NCBI RefSeq assembly: GCF_023195835.1
Contig: NZ_CP096200.1
Coordinates: 620,001-684,000, forward strand
DNA from: Vibrio sinaloensis
Lineage (GTDB): Bacteria > Pseudomonadota > Gammaproteobacteria > Enterobacterales > Vibrionaceae
DNA length: 64,000 nt
Direction: 5' to 3'
In this document: positions 63,158 to 64,000 of the stretch, in pieces
How positions within the stretch are numbered: position 1 is the first letter of the stretch
Layout of the letters: each line of letters starts with the position of its first letter
The notes under the pieces: model-generated
The model's input: only the letters and a program-made list of their open reading frames with translations
The model's database searches: none
Told to the model about the DNA's origin: nothing
Program-made: the position numbers and the translations under genes

Positions 63158-64000
63158 TTAGTTATAAATCTTAGTATCGACTTCTTGACCTTGTGCCGGG
63201 CGAGGAACAATCTCAAATGCTGATTCAAAGTCTGTGCTCACCGACATCAGAGTTTGTAGCACTGATTTATCACCTTCCAAGCCTGCTTGGCCCATTTCGA
63301 ACAACTGTTGCAAGTTAGTTTGCTGCAACAAGATTTTGTTGATATCGGCCTTGTTGATGTGCAGCGTTGCGTCGGCATCTTTAAGCTCTGTGGTCTGAAT
63401 GTTGTTTAAGTTACCGTTAGACAGTTCAACAAAGTAGGTCTCTTTTAGGTCTGGCACGTTCACAGCGAGAGTGAAGTCTTTACCATCCGCCTCTTTCGCT
63501 ACGACTTTCACTGCCATGTAATCGAGTAGGTTTTCTACCGTCATCGCCGACAACACATCAGGTGAAGTGGTTTTCGGGTTGCCTGGGCGGGTACCGATAC
63601 GAACTTCTTGCGCACCCGTTAAGAAGATATTACGCCAACCAGCCCCTTCTGCTTGGTAACCTTGCTGCTCCCAGTTATCACCTAACAGTTTGCGCGCTTC
63701 AAGATGAGAGTCACAAGCTCGGACAATGTGGTCAAGCATGACACCTGCGAAGCGGTACTCACCTTTATCAAAGAAGGTTTTCGCAGTTTGGTAACCCGCG
63801 TCACAACCACCGTATGCAGTGACAAAGCGCTCGGCTTCTTCAGCCACTGTCATGCGGTCTAGATTCGCTGGGTTCATATCAAAGTAACCTAGGTACATGT
63901 TGTAGACCGCACGCGCATTGTGACTGTAAGTGCCGTGGTAACCATTGGTGTGCCACATCTGCTGCAGGCTCATTGGCAGCTCATCGTTGATGGTCGCGCC
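63158..64000 (-). CDS. Alkyl sulfatase (SdsA/YjcS-like), C-terminal part (cut by window edge)
   Basis: The 3' part (281 codons) of a minus-strand gene entering from the right edge. The frame is open to base 64000, upstream of an internal Met. The visible part has the dimerisation domain (WHTNGYHGTYSHNARAVYNMYLGYFD, EGAGWRNIFLTGAQEVRIG) and the SCP2-like C-terminal domain (LNNIQTTELKDADATLHINK) of SDS-hydrolase-type alkyl sulfatases. The metallo-beta-lactamase catalytic domain lies outside the window. Localisation cannot be judged without the N-terminus. Confidence 0.88.
   Translation of the reverse strand, partial: GATINDELPMSLQQMWHTNGYHGTYSHNARAVYNMYLGYFDMNPANLDRMTVAEEAERFVTAYGGCDAGYQTAKTFFDKGEYRFAGVMLDHIVRACDSHLEARKLLGDNWEQQGYQAEGAGWRNIFLTGAQEVRIGTRPGNPKTTSPDVLSAMTVENLLDYMAVKVVAKEADGKDFTLAVNVPDLKETYFVELSNGNLNNIQTTELKDADATLHINKADINKILLQQTNLQQLFEMGQAGLEGDKSVLQTLMSVSTDFESAFEIVPRPAQGQEVDTKIYN

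Noticed and set aside
1..64000. Search for tRNA/rRNA genes, CRISPR arrays, IS elements and integrases
   Set aside because: No cloverleaf, rRNA-like segment, regular repeat-spacer array, transposase or integrase motif was recognised by eye. A covariance-model and profile search would be needed to exclude small RNAs.

Overview
The window looks like a segment of a Vibrio or close Vibrionaceae genome, probably the accessory-rich second chromosome. This rests on the speA-speB pair, a cspA-type gene, a complete aryl polyene (APE) pigment locus of the gammaproteobacterial order, DUF3081 and DUF2058 proteins, and moderate GC. The species cannot be fixed from the sequence alone. No rRNA, tRNA, CRISPR array, transposase or integrase was seen.

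1-14.7 kb is a purine-salvage and catabolism block. A RutR-like TetR regulator and the start of puuE (allantoinase) lie on the minus strand. On the plus strand are a BMP-type nucleoside/purine ABC transporter (ATPase, two permeases, separately transcribed binding protein) and xdhA-xdhB-xdhC-uraD-uraH-guaD-puuD. Together they take guanine to xanthine, urate (Xdh), 5-hydroxyisourate (PuuD, membrane cytochrome-c urate oxidase), OHCU (UraH), allantoin (UraD) and allantoate (PuuE). Four copies of an extended RutR-type operator sit in front of the four transcription units.

14.7-19.1 kb holds glycerate kinase and a GntP permease behind a 38-codon remnant of a CdaR regulator, a divergent marR/EamA-exporter pair, and a small DUF3081 gene.

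19.2-37.2 kb is the APE cluster. A short minus-strand arm (lipoprotein, methyltransferase, halogenase-like flavoenzyme) diverges from a tightly overlapping plus-strand operon equivalent to apeC-apeR, with an aromatic amino acid ammonia-lyase inserted between apeJ and apeK. It supplies an aromatic starter, two ACPs, KS/KR/DH chain-building enzymes, glycosyl/acyltransferases and envelope export parts.

37.2-45.1 kb has a cold-shock gene with a long leader, a possible 23-codon ORF, a hypothetical gene, DUF2058, speA-speB (arginine to agmatine to putrescine), an AraC regulator, DUF2804 and a sterol-desaturase-family enzyme.

45.1-53.4 kb is a transport/catabolic module: serine deaminase plus Na+ symporter on the minus strand, and an MFS permease, tandem SnoaL-domain protein, porin and LacI regulator on the plus strand. 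It is bounded by two imperfect 44-bp direct repeats of the 3' end of the desaturase gene, which suggests it was inserted there.

53.4-64 kb has a redox/electrophile set (old-yellow-enzyme reductase, glutaredoxin-2-like protein, MFS efflux, SDR, divergent LysR), a 1252-residue lipoprotein with thrombospondin type 3 calcium repeats, a LuxR-type regulator and the 3' part of an alkyl sulfatase gene cut by the window edge.
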